Below are positions 1-9,500 of a DNA stretch of 32,158 bases, one piece after another. Source of the DNA: Candidatus Aminicenantota bacterium (GTDB taxonomy: Bacteria; Acidobacteriota; Aminicenantia; Aminicenantales; JAFGBC01). Both the position numbers and the translations under genes were made by a program. Each line of letters begins with the position of its first letter. The stretch's first letter is position 1. The stretch lies in NCBI GenBank assembly GCA_022867325.1, contig JALHUR010000005.1, positions 1-32,158 of the forward strand, in the 5' to 3' direction. A model generated the notes under the pieces. That model made no database searches, was not told the DNA's origin, and saw only the letters and a program-made list of their open reading frames with translations.

Positions 1-37
1 AGCCCCGGCCTTCAGGCCGGAGTGTCGAGGGTTTCAC
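1..37 (+). mobile_element. Right-end remnant of the palindromic IS200/IS605-like non-autonomous element (copy 1, truncated by window edge)
   Basis: AGCCCCGGCCTTCAGGCCGG..GTCGAGGGTTTCAC matches the right ends of the copies at 5393-5430 and 11376-11413, with small degeneracy (GGCCGG instead of GGCCGGGG; terminal TTTCAC instead of TTTGAC). Confidence 0.65.
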
Positions 38-1327
38 ATGAGCTTTCCCTTCGCCTGGAACGAGTTCGCCGACCAGCCGCACAACGTGGCCCCCAAGAGC
101 GAACGCCTCCGCTATCATTTTCGACACGCCGGAAGCTATGTCGACTTGGCCTGGTCGAATATTGTAAGGGCGGCCCCCATCATAGCCAACCTGGCCCGCT
201 ATCGGGCCGGGATGTACAAACGCCCCGTGATCCTTTCGAACGCTTTCGGCCTGGCCGTCTCTCCCACCGCGGATGGCGATGCCGATCCCCTCGATTTTCT
301 CGCGGAGACCGGGGTGCGCGAAACGCTCCTCCGCATTCCGTCTTGGGAGAAAGACAGGCTGGGGGACTATGAGAGGTTCGCCCGCCGCGTCCGCGACCGG
401 GGTTTCGGCTTGGTGTTGGCCCTCCTCCAGCGCAGGGACGACGTCTTCGACCTCGCTGGCTGGACCGAATTCCTGGACGAGGTCTTCGACCGTTTCGGCC
501 CGCTCGCGTCGCACTTCGAGATCGGCCATGCCTGGAACCGGACGAAGTGGGGCCTGTGGAGTTTTAGAGAGTATCTCGACCTGGCCCGGCCCGCCTTCGA
601 CCTCGCCCCAAAAATCGGCGTCAAGCTCATCGGTCCGGCCGTCATCGATTTCGAATTCCATCTCTACCCCCCGACCCTGTCCCGCCTCCCCTTCGACAAA
701 GTCAGCTCTCTCCTCTATGTCGACAGGACCGGGCCGCCCGAGAGCCGGCAGTTCGGATGGAGCGCGGCCGGAAAAGCGGCCCTTCTCAAGGCCGTCGTCG
801 ACGCGTCGTCCCGCGCGGGCCGGGACGGCTGGGTGACCGAGGTCAACTGGCCCCTCAAAGGGACCGGGCCGTATTCGCCCGCGGCGGGCCGGCCCAATGT
901 GTCCGAGGACGAGCAGGCGAGCTACCTCGTCCGCTACTACATCCCGCTCCTCGCCGGCGGCCTGGTCGAACGGATCTATTGGTGGCAGCTCGCAGCGCCG
1001 GGCTACGGGCTGGTCGATACGCGCGGCGGCGCCTGGCGGAGGCGGCCCGCGTTCGCGGCGTTCCGGACCCTGGTTCGCGAGCTCGACGAAAGCGAGTTCA
1101 TCGGCAGGGCCGGTCGCGGCCCGGCCCGGATTTTTTATTTTAAGAAGGGTGGCGAATACACGGCCGTCGCATGGAGCGCGGGGAAAACCTGCGAATTCGA
1201 ATTCGCCGTCCCCGCGCGCCGGGCCTTGAACCGCGACGGCGCGGAGGCGTCTGGCTCGGGCGGCCGCCGTTTCCGGCTTGAAGGGAGTCCCCTCTATGTC
1301 GTCTTCAGCGAACGTCCCGTTCCGTAA
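38..1327 (+). CDS. Glycoside hydrolase family 39-like / TIM-barrel glycosidase-like protein (frame open to window start, true N-terminus uncertain)
   Basis: 429-aa ORF; (beta/alpha) barrel-like pattern with ...HFEIGHAWNRTKWG..., ...WVTEVNWPLKGTGPYSP... and ...YYIPLLAGGLVERIYWWQL..., reminiscent of GH39-type proteins. Confidence 0.55.
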   Translation: MSFPFAWNEFADQPHNVAPKSERLRYHFRHAGSYVDLAWSNIVRAAPIIANLARYRAGMYKRPVILSNAFGLAVSPTADGDADPLDFLAETGVRETLLRIPSWEKDRLGDYERFARRVRDRGFGLVLALLQRRDDVFDLAGWTEFLDEVFDRFGPLASHFEIGHAWNRTKWGLWSFREYLDLARPAFDLAPKIGVKLIGPAVIDFEFHLYPPTLSRLPFDKVSSLLYVDRTGPPESRQFGWSAAGKAALLKAVVDASSRAGRDGWVTEVNWPLKGTGPYSPAAGRPNVSEDEQASYLVRYYIPLLAGGLVERIYWWQLAAPGYGLVDTRGGAWRRRPAFAAFRTLVRELDESEFIGRAGRGPARIFYFKKGGEYTAVAWSAGKTCEFEFAVPARRALNRDGAEASGSGGRRFRLEGSPLYVVFSERPVP

Positions 1328-1955
1328 GCACGAGGTCGAGGACTACGAACGGCGCCGCTATCGCGGCCTCGATCAGAAGATCGTCCACGGGCGGGAGATG
1401 CGGATTCTGCGGCGCTTCTTTCGTCGGATCGGGCCGGGGCCGGAGCGGATACTGGACGTTCCCTGCGGCTACGGCCGATTCTCCGGACTGTGCCTGGGGC
1501 AGGGGCTTGCGCTCAGCGGCGCCGATCTCTCCTTCCATATGGTCCGCCGCGCCCTGGACGCATCGCCGGAGCCCGCCCGCCATTCCGGCGCCGTGGCCGA
1601 CCTCAAGACAGGACTGCCCTTCAAGGACGGCGCTTTCGAAGTCATTTTTTCGATGAGGTTCTTCCACCATGTCCACGACCCGGATGACAGAAGAAGGATC
1701 CTGGCCGAGTTCGGCCGCGTCTCGGGGCGATGGGCGATCGTTTCTTTTTACAGGATGAACGGACTCCATGGCCTCCAGCGCCTGATCCGGCGGCGGCTGT
1801 TCGGCAAGAAGACGAAGATCAATATGGTTTCCTGGTCCGAGTTCAAACGCGACCTCGAGGCGGCCGGATTCGCCGTCCGGAAAAAGAAGGCCCTGATAGC
1901 GGGCATCCACGCCCAGCACATCCTTCTTTTGGAGAAGGTCAGAAACGGATCTTGA
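1296..1955 (+). CDS. Class I SAM-dependent methyltransferase
   Basis: ILDVPCGYGRFSGLCLG motif I, ...GLPFKDGAFEVIFSMRFFHHVHD...; ATG at 1296 preceded by AAGGGAG; overlaps the upstream CDS by 32 nt. Confidence 0.8.
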   Translation: MSSSANVPFRKHEVEDYERRRYRGLDQKIVHGREMRILRRFFRRIGPGPERILDVPCGYGRFSGLCLGQGLALSGADLSFHMVRRALDASPEPARHSGAVADLKTGLPFKDGAFEVIFSMRFFHHVHDPDDRRRILAEFGRVSGRWAIVSFYRMNGLHGLQRLIRRRLFGKKTKINMVSWSEFKRDLEAAGFAVRKKKALIAGIHAQHILLLEKVRNGS

Positions 1956-2913
1956 GCCCGGTCCGGAGGGAAATTCCGGTCAGGTCGATCCGGGCCTCCC
2001 GCGCGTCGTAGACGCCGGCTTCCGAAGGCGGCCGTTCCCGAACGAACATGAGCGGGAAGGCGTCTCCTTCGTCGATCTTGCCCGTGTAGAAATAGAGCGT
2101 GCCGTCCTCGCTGGCGGAGGTTCCATCCGGCCGCTTCGAGACGTCCGTCCCCTTGAATCCCGAAATGCGGGCTATACGTCCCGAAGCCTCGATCAGGATC
2201 GAGACGGGGCCGAAGATCGGGCGCTCCCAGGAGAGACTCGCGAACAGCCCGAAGCCGCGGGCCTTGGCGTCCCCCTGCCACTCGGTTTGGGCATCGGCGT
2301 CCGATAGACGATAGAGATACCGGCAGCGGGCGAAGTGGTACTCGAATCCCGCCTTGGCGACGAAATCAGGATAGGGCGAGAGGACAAGATGGAGCCGGAC
2401 GGGAATGGAGTCGATCTCGGGGACGATCTCGAGCTGCGCTTCGCGTTCCCCGCTCCTGAAAGTGACCAAGCCCTCGTCCCCCCCGTAGACGACTTCGGCG
2501 GCGACGCCGATACCGATCCGAGGGCGAATCCAGTAATCGAACGACAGGCCGGCGGAGGGTCCGAGGTGGGCGGACCCGACGCGGCCGCTATAAGGGATAC
2601 CGAGGCGGGCCTGGTAATAGTCGGCCGTTCCCCGGGCGGCCCGGTTGGGATCGCCGCCGGCCAGGTAAACGCCGCCCCCCATGACCTCGAACGAATAGGG
2701 GCGGAACGACGACGGCTCGACTTCTTTCCCCTTGGATTCGAGGATCGTCCCCTGGGGGACCTGCCGGACGAGCGCGCTTCCGATATCGGGCCGGCGCCGG
2801 ATGTCGGCCTGCTCGGCCGAGACCTTGAGCCTTACGGTCTGGGCCCATAGAACCGGGGCGAGGAATCCGACGAGAAGGGCCGCCGTAAAATGTCTTGTGT
2901 TTCTATGCTTCAT
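1939..2913 (-). CDS. Secreted SH3b-like domain plus outer-membrane beta-barrel protein
   Basis: N-terminal signal peptide (FTAALLVGFLAPVLWA), VRLKVSAEQADIRRRPDIGSALVRQVPQGTILE SH3b-like repeat, then alternating amphipathic strands ending ...SLRTGLKIRF (C-terminal aromatic). Confidence 0.6.
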   Translation of the reverse strand: MKHRNTRHFTAALLVGFLAPVLWAQTVRLKVSAEQADIRRRPDIGSALVRQVPQGTILESKGKEVEPSSFRPYSFEVMGGGVYLAGGDPNRAARGTADYYQARLGIPYSGRVGSAHLGPSAGLSFDYWIRPRIGIGVAAEVVYGGDEGLVTFRSGEREAQLEIVPEIDSIPVRLHLVLSPYPDFVAKAGFEYHFARCRYLYRLSDADAQTEWQGDAKARGFGLFASLSWERPIFGPVSILIEASGRIARISGFKGTDVSKRPDGTSASEDGTLYFYTGKIDEGDAFPLMFVRERPPSEAGVYDAREARIDLTGISLRTGLKIRF

Positions 2914-3050
2914 GACGGACGCCTGTTATTCTAACAAAAAGGCTATGATCATCCAATTGCCGGAAACGTCCGATGTTGACATCGAATCCAACCTCACCCT
3001 ATAGTCGTTCTGCACAATCTTCTCCGGGCTTTATCCTTGAGGCAATAGAA

Positions 3051-4451
3051 TCGATGCGGCATCCAAGACAAGGCGTCGCCGCCGTATTCTTGGCTTTGTT
3101 TTTATTGTCAGTGATAGTCCGAGTCGGCCTGTTTTGCGCGAGCTGGGGCAACCTCCGGCATGCTTCCTCCGAGCATTTTGGCTCCACGGCTCTTGGTCTG
3201 TTGTTCGGAAAAGGACTCACCTTGAATTCCACGGAAGCCGAGACTATTGCCCGGTTGCCCAACAACCATCGCGGCGATTTTAGAGAATTCTATACGCCCG
3301 ACCGGAGAATTCCGTCGACGAGGTTCCTCCCGGGACCCTCGTTCTTGTTGTGGCTGCTTTGGAAAGTATTCGGGGTTTATAACTTTGCCCCATACATAGC
3401 TTTACAGATCATACTTGAAGCTCTATGCATTTCTTTTTTCTACCTGTGCTTCAAGCGCGAGACAAGCGCGATTTTCCGCTTGATAACCATTATTTTAATC
3501 TTCAATTTTCCGGGAATCACCAAGACTTTGGAGATGGGATATGATTTCTGGCCCTCCTTCTGCGTCATGGTCAGTTTCATAGGAACCGCATGGGCTCTGA
3601 AAGCTACAAAAAATAAACCGGCGCTCTTGGTCACTGGAATCATGGCCGGGTTGACAATCTGGTTTCGAGAAACGACGAGTTTCCTTCCTTTCTATATTTC
3701 AGTTCTTTTATTTTTTTATTGGCGGTCAAAGAGCAAGCGCAGCCTTAAGGATATTGTATTCGGCATCGCGGTCTACCTGCTTCCGGTTGTGGTTTCAGTG
3801 GCGGCCCTGAGCTTTCATCGATATGAACTGACCGGAAACTTCAGGCCCACCTTCTCTCCGTTCTGGAATACCTTCTGGGCGGGCGTGGGGCAGTTTCCCA
3901 ATCCCTATCATATCTCGGCCGAAGACTCTTCGATCTGGAATCTCGGGAAAAAGCTTGATAGCCGGCTCGATAATCATGCGCTATCCGAGATGTTCCAGTC
4001 TCCGAATTCTCTCTATGAAAAGACGCTGAAAAAAGAGGCGATCCGTTTTCTTAAAAAACGTCCTTTTCTGTTCTTGCGGAATGCGGCCTGCCGAGTCGCC
4101 ATCATGATCGCGCCGCCCTTGTACAACCTTATGGCTTCACGCCTGACAAAATTGAACAGGTTTTCGGCCTTGTTGGCCAATAAATCCTCCGCATTGTTAT
4201 TAGTGTCCGTCGGCGTCATTCTGATGGTCTTGTGGTTTTCGGGAATGCTTAATCTCTATAAACGGAATAATCTTGTGTTCTGGCTTTCTATCACTATCTA
4301 CATCTACTTTTTTTTCACCTCCGGGTTCTTTTATTTGGTGGGCAGGACGATTCTTCCGTTCCTTTTCTTGAATGTGCTTGTTTATTTCTTTGGGACGGAC
4401 AACATCGTTCGGGCCGTGATGATTCATGCAAGAAAACGATCGCGGTCCTGA
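3051..4451 (+). CDS. Multi-pass membrane protein, glycosyltransferase family 39/ArnT-like (hypothetical); ORF extends to 2973
   Basis: Many hydrophobic TM segments; ...FYTPDRRIPSTRFLPGPSFLLWLLWKVFGVYNFAPYIALQ... resembles the first loop of PMT/ArnT-like transferases. Confidence 0.55.
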   Translation, partial: SMRHPRQGVAAVFLALFLLSVIVRVGLFCASWGNLRHASSEHFGSTALGLLFGKGLTLNSTEAETIARLPNNHRGDFREFYTPDRRIPSTRFLPGPSFLLWLLWKVFGVYNFAPYIALQIILEALCISFFYLCFKRETSAIFRLITIILIFNFPGITKTLEMGYDFWPSFCVMVSFIGTAWALKATKNKPALLVTGIMAGLTIWFRETTSFLPFYISVLLFFYWRSKSKRSLKDIVFGIAVYLLPVVVSVAALSFHRYELTGNFRPTFSPFWNTFWAGVGQFPNPYHISAEDSSIWNLGKKLDSRLDNHALSEMFQSPNSLYEKTLKKEAIRFLKKRPFLFLRNAACRVAIMIAPPLYNLMASRLTKLNRFSALLANKSSALLLVSVGVILMVLWFSGMLNLYKRNNLVFWLSITIYIYFFFTSGFFYLVGRTILPFLFLNVLVYFFGTDNIVRAVMIHARKRSRS

Positions 4452-4484
4452 AAGGTAAGGTCGGCCGCGGCGGAAGGTCAGCGC

Positions 4485-5159
4485 CTAGCGGACGCTCCGG
4501 CGGGCCCTCGGGCGCTGAATCCTCCGGGAGTCAGCCCATCCCTGCCGAGAATACGTTTTCAACGGCCGAATGATGTAGAGGTTGTGAACGCGGAAAAAAG
4601 TCTCCATCCCAAGGAGCTCGAAGTCCGCCTCTTTGATCAAGGCCAGGATCGTCTCGGTCGGCAGGTTATGCTTGTTTCCGGAGGCGAACTTGGCCGGATC
4701 GCGGTCGAGGATGACCACGGTCGCGCCGGGTTTGAGGCTGGGGACGATGCCGCGGAGGAGCCCCACGGGCTTGGTCAAGTCATGGAAGACGTTGACCATG
4801 AACACCATGTCCAGGGCGGCGCTCGGAAGGAGCGGGTTCTCGACCTCGCCGACGATGGTCTCGATGTTGGAGAATCCCTCCCGGCCGGCTCTTGCCGCGA
4901 GAGTCCGCAGAGCCCGGGCGTCGACGTCGTTCGCGTAAACCTTGCCCGATGGCCCGACCCGGGCCGCCAGCTTGAAGGTGAAATAGCCTTCCCCGGCCCC
5001 GACCTCTCCGATAACCATGCCCGCGGTCAATCCCGCGATGTCCATGACCTTGTCGGGTTGGTGGTCCCTATCCCGGACCTCCATCTGAGCCGTTAGCCCG
5101 GATTGGCAAACGAAAAGCGCCGCCAGAATGAGACAACGGGATCGTCTATCTCGCATCAT
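4485..5159 (-). CDS. Exported SAM-dependent methyltransferase (ORF extends to 5261; likely start 5156 or 5159)
   Basis: Signal-like N-terminus MRDRRSRCLILAALFVCQSGLTA, VIGEVGAGEGYFTFKLAARVGPSGKVYANDVD motif, ...MVFMVNVFHDL... Confidence 0.7.
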   Translation of the reverse strand: MMRDRRSRCLILAALFVCQSGLTAQMEVRDRDHQPDKVMDIAGLTAGMVIGEVGAGEGYFTFKLAARVGPSGKVYANDVDARALRTLAARAGREGFSNIETIVGEVENPLLPSAALDMVFMVNVFHDLTKPVGLLRGIVPSLKPGATVVILDRDPAKFASGNKHNLPTETILALIKEADFELLGMETFFRVHNLYIIRPLKTYSRQGWADSRRIQRPRARRSVR

Positions 5160-5322
5160 GCTTTCCTTGCTATTCCCGATTCGTCCCGCATCCGGAATTC
5201 CGAAACGTCCGTAAAGAGCCTTGACATTTCGCGGGTCGCCAAGAGCTTGCTCCCCGGACATAAAGATCCGGATCTATCAAAGCAAAATATAGAGCAAGTC
5301 CCATGCCATTTTTTAAGTTGAC

Positions 5323-5430
5323 CCATTCGCCGACGCCAAGCCCCGCCTTTCATGGCGGGGATGAGAAGCGAGGCTCAGGGTTAATCCTTTACAAGCCCCG
5401 GCCTTCAGGCCGGGGAGTCGAGGATTTGAC
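5323..5430 (+). mobile_element. Non-autonomous palindromic IS200/IS605-like element (PATE/MITE), short 108-bp form, copy 2
   Basis: Flanked at left by target-like TTGAC (5318-5322) and ends in TTGAC (5426-5430). Left hairpin CCCCGCC-TTTCAT-GGCGGGG (5341-5360), right hairpin CCCCGGCC-TTCA-GGCCGGGG (5396-5415). Same ends as copy 3. Confidence 0.8.
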
Positions 5431-5454
5431 TCGGAGGCCCGTCCTCCCTATAAT
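5426..5454 (+). promoter_or_regulatory. carAB promoter: TTGACT-N17-TATAAT
   Basis: TTGACT at 5426-5431, 17-nt spacer, perfect TATAAT at 5449-5454, just upstream of carA. Confidence 0.75.
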
Positions 5455-5480
5455 CATCCGGGTATTGAGTCCCTGAATGG

Positions 5481-6545
5481 ATGAATAGACGGCGCGCCAG
5501 CCTGGTCCTCGAGGACGGACACGTCTTCGAGGGCGAGGTATTCGGCGAGGCGCGCCCGGCGGCCGGAGAGGTCGTCTTCAACACCGGGATGGCCGGGTAT
5601 CCCGAAAGCCTGACCGACCCGAGCTACTCGGGACAAATCCTCGTCCTCACCTACCCCCTGATCGGCAACTACGGCGTTCCGCCCGGGACCGGCCCCGAAA
5701 GCCTGGACGGGCCTTTCGAGTCGGGCCGGGTCCAAGTCGCCGGCCTGATCGTTTCCTCCCTGTGCCCCGCGCCCAGCCATTGGTCCTCGACCCGCACCCT
5801 GGACGCCTGGCTCCGCGAAGAGAACGTCGCCGGCATCCAGGGCATTCCCACCCGGACCCTGACCAAGATCCTGCGCGAGAAAGGGACCATGCTCGGGAAG
5901 ATCGTCCTCCCCGGACGGGACACGGATTTCTTCGACCCTGACAAGATCAACCTCGTCGAGCGCGTTTCCACGAAAAAGGTCCTATCCTACGGATCGGGCC
6001 GCAAGAGGATCGCCCTTCTCGACTGCGGCGCCAAGAACAATATCATCCGCTGCCTGGTCAACCGGGGCGTCACGGTGCTCCGTGTTCCCTGGGATCACGA
6101 CCTCGCCTCCCTCGACTACGACGGCCTTGTCATCTCGAACGGACCCGGAAATCCCAAAATGTGCGGCCGGGCGGTCGAGGAAGCCCGCAAGGCCATGGCC
6201 CGGGGCAAGCCTATCTTCGGCATCTGCCTGGGAAACCAGATCCTCGCCCTGGCCGCCGGCCTCGACACCTATAAATTGAAATACGGCCACCGCTCCCAGA
6301 ACCAGCCTTGCCTGGACACGCGGACCGGCCGCTGTCCGATCACCAGCCAGAACCACGGCTACGCCGTCAAGCCCGAGCTCGGCCCCGACTGGGAGGCCTG
6401 GTTTGTGAACGCCAACGACGGAACGAACGAGGGCATCCGCCACAAGCGGCTTCCCTTCCGGGCCGTCCAGTTCCACCCCGAGGGCGCGCCGGGGCCCCGC
6501 GACACAGAGTATCTATTCGACGAATTCCTGGAGGCCGTCAAGTGA
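5481..6545 (+). CDS. carA: Carbamoyl-phosphate synthase small (glutaminase) subunit
   Basis: LVLEDGHVFEGEVFGE..GEVVFNTGMAGYPESLTDPSYSGQILVLTYPLIGNYGV, GICLGNQILALA, FHPEGAPGPRDTEYLF. Confidence 0.95.
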   Translation: MNRRRASLVLEDGHVFEGEVFGEARPAAGEVVFNTGMAGYPESLTDPSYSGQILVLTYPLIGNYGVPPGTGPESLDGPFESGRVQVAGLIVSSLCPAPSHWSSTRTLDAWLREENVAGIQGIPTRTLTKILREKGTMLGKIVLPGRDTDFFDPDKINLVERVSTKKVLSYGSGRKRIALLDCGAKNNIIRCLVNRGVTVLRVPWDHDLASLDYDGLVISNGPGNPKMCGRAVEEARKAMARGKPIFGICLGNQILALAAGLDTYKLKYGHRSQNQPCLDTRTGRCPITSQNHGYAVKPELGPDWEAWFVNANDGTNEGIRHKRLPFRAVQFHPEGAPGPRDTEYLFDEFLEAVK

Positions 6546-9500
6546 AGGTCCTCCTGCTTGGGAGCGGTGCCCTCAAGATCGGCGAGGCGGGCGAGTTCGA
6601 TTATTCCGGATCCCAAGCCCTCAAGGCGCTCAAGGAGGAGGGCGTCAAGACCGTCCTCGTCAACCCCAACATCGCCACCATCCAGACCGGCCGCGAATTC
6701 GCCGACCGCATTTATTTCCTCCCCGTCAACCGCGAGTTCGTGGAGCGGATCATCAGGCGCGAGAAGCCCGACGGGATCCTGCTTGGGTTCGGCGGCCAGA
6801 CCGCCCTCAACTGCGGCGTGAGCCTGGAGGGAGTCCTCGATCGGCACAAAGTCCGCGTTCTGGTAACTCCGCTCAAGACGATCAAGGAGACCGAGGACCG
6901 GGCCTTGTTTGTCGCCAAGCTGGCCGAGATCGGGGTTCTGACGCCGCGCGGCGTCGTCGTGACTTCGGTCAAGCGCGGGATGGCGGCGGCGTCCTCCTTG
7001 GGTTTTCCGCTCATGGTCCGCGTTTCCTACGACCTGGGCGGACGCGGCTCGGGCGTCGTCCGGGACTTGGCCGAGCTCCAGATCAAACTCGAGCGGGCTT
7101 TCGCCTTCTCCAAAAGGGTCCTTCTCGAGGAGTACCTCCACGGCTGGAAGGAGATCGAGTACGAGGTCGTCCGGGACGGCCGGGACAACTGCCTGACCGT
7201 CTGCAACATGGAGAACCTCGACCCGATGGGTTTCCATACCGGCGAGAGCGCGGTCGTTGCTCCCACTCAGACGCTGACGAACTTCGAGTACCACGAGCTG
7301 CGCCGGATCGCCATCCAGGTCGTCCGCCACCTGGGGGTGGTCGGCGAGTGCAACATCCAGTTCGCCCTCGACCCCTACCGCTGGGACTACCGGGTGATCG
7401 AGGTCAACGCGCGCCTGTCGCGGAGCTCGGCCCTGGCCTCGAAGGCGACCGCCTATCCGCTGGCCTACGTGGCGGCCAAGCTCGCTTTAGGCAAGACGCT
7501 CCCCGAGCTCAAGAATTCCGTCACCGGCGTCACGACGACCTGTTTCGAGCCCGCCCTCGACTACATCGTCTGCAAGATTCCGCGCTGGGACCTCCAGAAA
7601 TTCCGCCGGGTCGAATCGCGGATCGGCTCCGAGATGAAGAGCGTCGGCGAAGTCATGGGGATCGGCCGGAGCTTCGAGGAGGCCTTCCAGAAGGCCTTCC
7701 GCATGCTCGAGATCGGGGTCGACGGTTTCGTCTCCGACTTCAAGCTAGGGCCGCTCGCCGATGAGCTAAGGACCGACAAGCGATTCTTCGCCATCGCCAA
7801 GGCGCTGCGGCTCGGCTGGCCGGTCTCCAAGCTCCGCCGGATCACGGGAATCGATCCCTGGTTCCTGGAGCGGATGAAAGGCCTGGTCGGGATGGAGGAA
7901 AGGCTGCGGCAGAAACGCCCGCCCCGGCCCCTCCTCCTCCAAGCCAAACGGGCCGGCTTCTCGGACGCGCGGATCGCGGCCCTGGCCGGGCGGAAAGAAG
8001 CGTCTGTGCGCGCCCTTCGCAAGAAGTGGGGGATCGTCCCCGCCGTCAAGCAGATGGACACGCTGGCCGCCGAGTACCCGGCCCGGACGAATTACCTCTA
8101 CCTGACCTACCACGAGACCGAGGACGACGTCGCTTTCGGCGAGCGGGGCGTGCTCGTCCTCGGCTCCGGGCCCTACCGGATCGGCTCCTCGGTCGAGTTC
8201 GACTGGTGCTCGGTCAGCTGCGTCCGGTCGCTGGCCGCCCAGGGGCGCAAGACCATCGTCCTCAACTCGAATCCGGAGACGGTCTCGACCGACTACGATA
8301 TGTCCGACCGCCTTTACTTCGAGGAGATGACCCTGGAGCGGGTTCTCGACGTCTGCGACAAGGAGCGGCCCGACGGGGTCGTCGTCTCGATGGGCGGCCA
8401 GACCCCCAACAACCTGGCCGTCCCGCTGGCCCGGAACGGCGTCAGGATCTTGGGGACGGCGCCTTCGGACATCGTCCGGGCCGAGGACAGGAATAAATTC
8501 TCGGCCCTGCTCGACCGGCACGGCGTCGAGCAGCCCGAGTGGAAGGATCTCTCCTCGCTCCGCTCGGCCCGCGCTTTCGCCCGCGCGATCGGGTTCCCGG
8601 TCCTGATCCGGCCCAGCTTCGTTCTGAGCGGATCGGCCATGTCGGTCGCTTTCGACGAGAGCGGCATGGAGCGTTTCCTGGCCAAGGCCGGAAGTTTTTC
8701 CCCCGGGCAGTCCGTCATCATCACCAAGTTCATCGAGGGCGCCAAGGAGATCGAGTTCGACGGGGTCGCCGCCCAGGGCGAGCTCCTCTGCTACGCGATC
8801 GGAGAGCACATCGAAAATGCCGGCGTCCACTCGGGTGACGCGACCATCATCCTGCCCGCCCAGCGCATCCACGTCCAGGCCCACCGCGAGGTCCGGCTCA
8901 TCGCCAAGACGATCGCCCGCGCCCTCCGGATCACCGGCCCCTTCAACATCCAATTCATCGCCAAGGACGACCGGATCAAGGTCATCGAGTGCAACCTGCG
9001 GGCGTCCCGTACCTTCCCCTTCGTCTCCAAGACCTACGGGGTCGACTTCATCGACATCGCGACGAGGGCCATGCTCGGGGATTCGACCGGCCCCGTCCAT
9101 AAGTCCCTGTTCGAAACGGACGCCATCGCCATCAAGGCCCCCCAATTCTCCTTCTCCCGGCTCAAGAAGGCGGACCCGATCCTGACGGTCGAGATGGCCT
9201 CGACCGGCGAGGTCGCCTGCTTCGGACGGAGCGTCCATGAGGCCTTCCTCAAGGCCATCGTCGCCACCGGCTTCCGCATCCCGCGCCGGTCGGTTTTCGT
9301 TTCGATCAAAGGGGACGTCAACCGGGTCCGCTCCCTCGACTGGATCAGGGCCCTGGCGGCGCTCGGGTTCGAGATGACGGCGACCGAGCACACGGCCGAT
9401 TTCCTGCGGCGGAACGGGATCGCGGCCGAACGCCTCTTCAAGATCCACGAGAGCCGGGAGCCCAACGTTCGGACCCGGCTTCAGGGCCGGCGGATCGACC

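Noticed and set aside
5481-6545. LGNQ instead of LGHQ in the CarA glutaminase nucleophile region as possible loss of function
   Set aside because: The catalytic Cys and the HPE motif are present and the LGHQ histidine is not part of the catalytic triad; likely normal variation.
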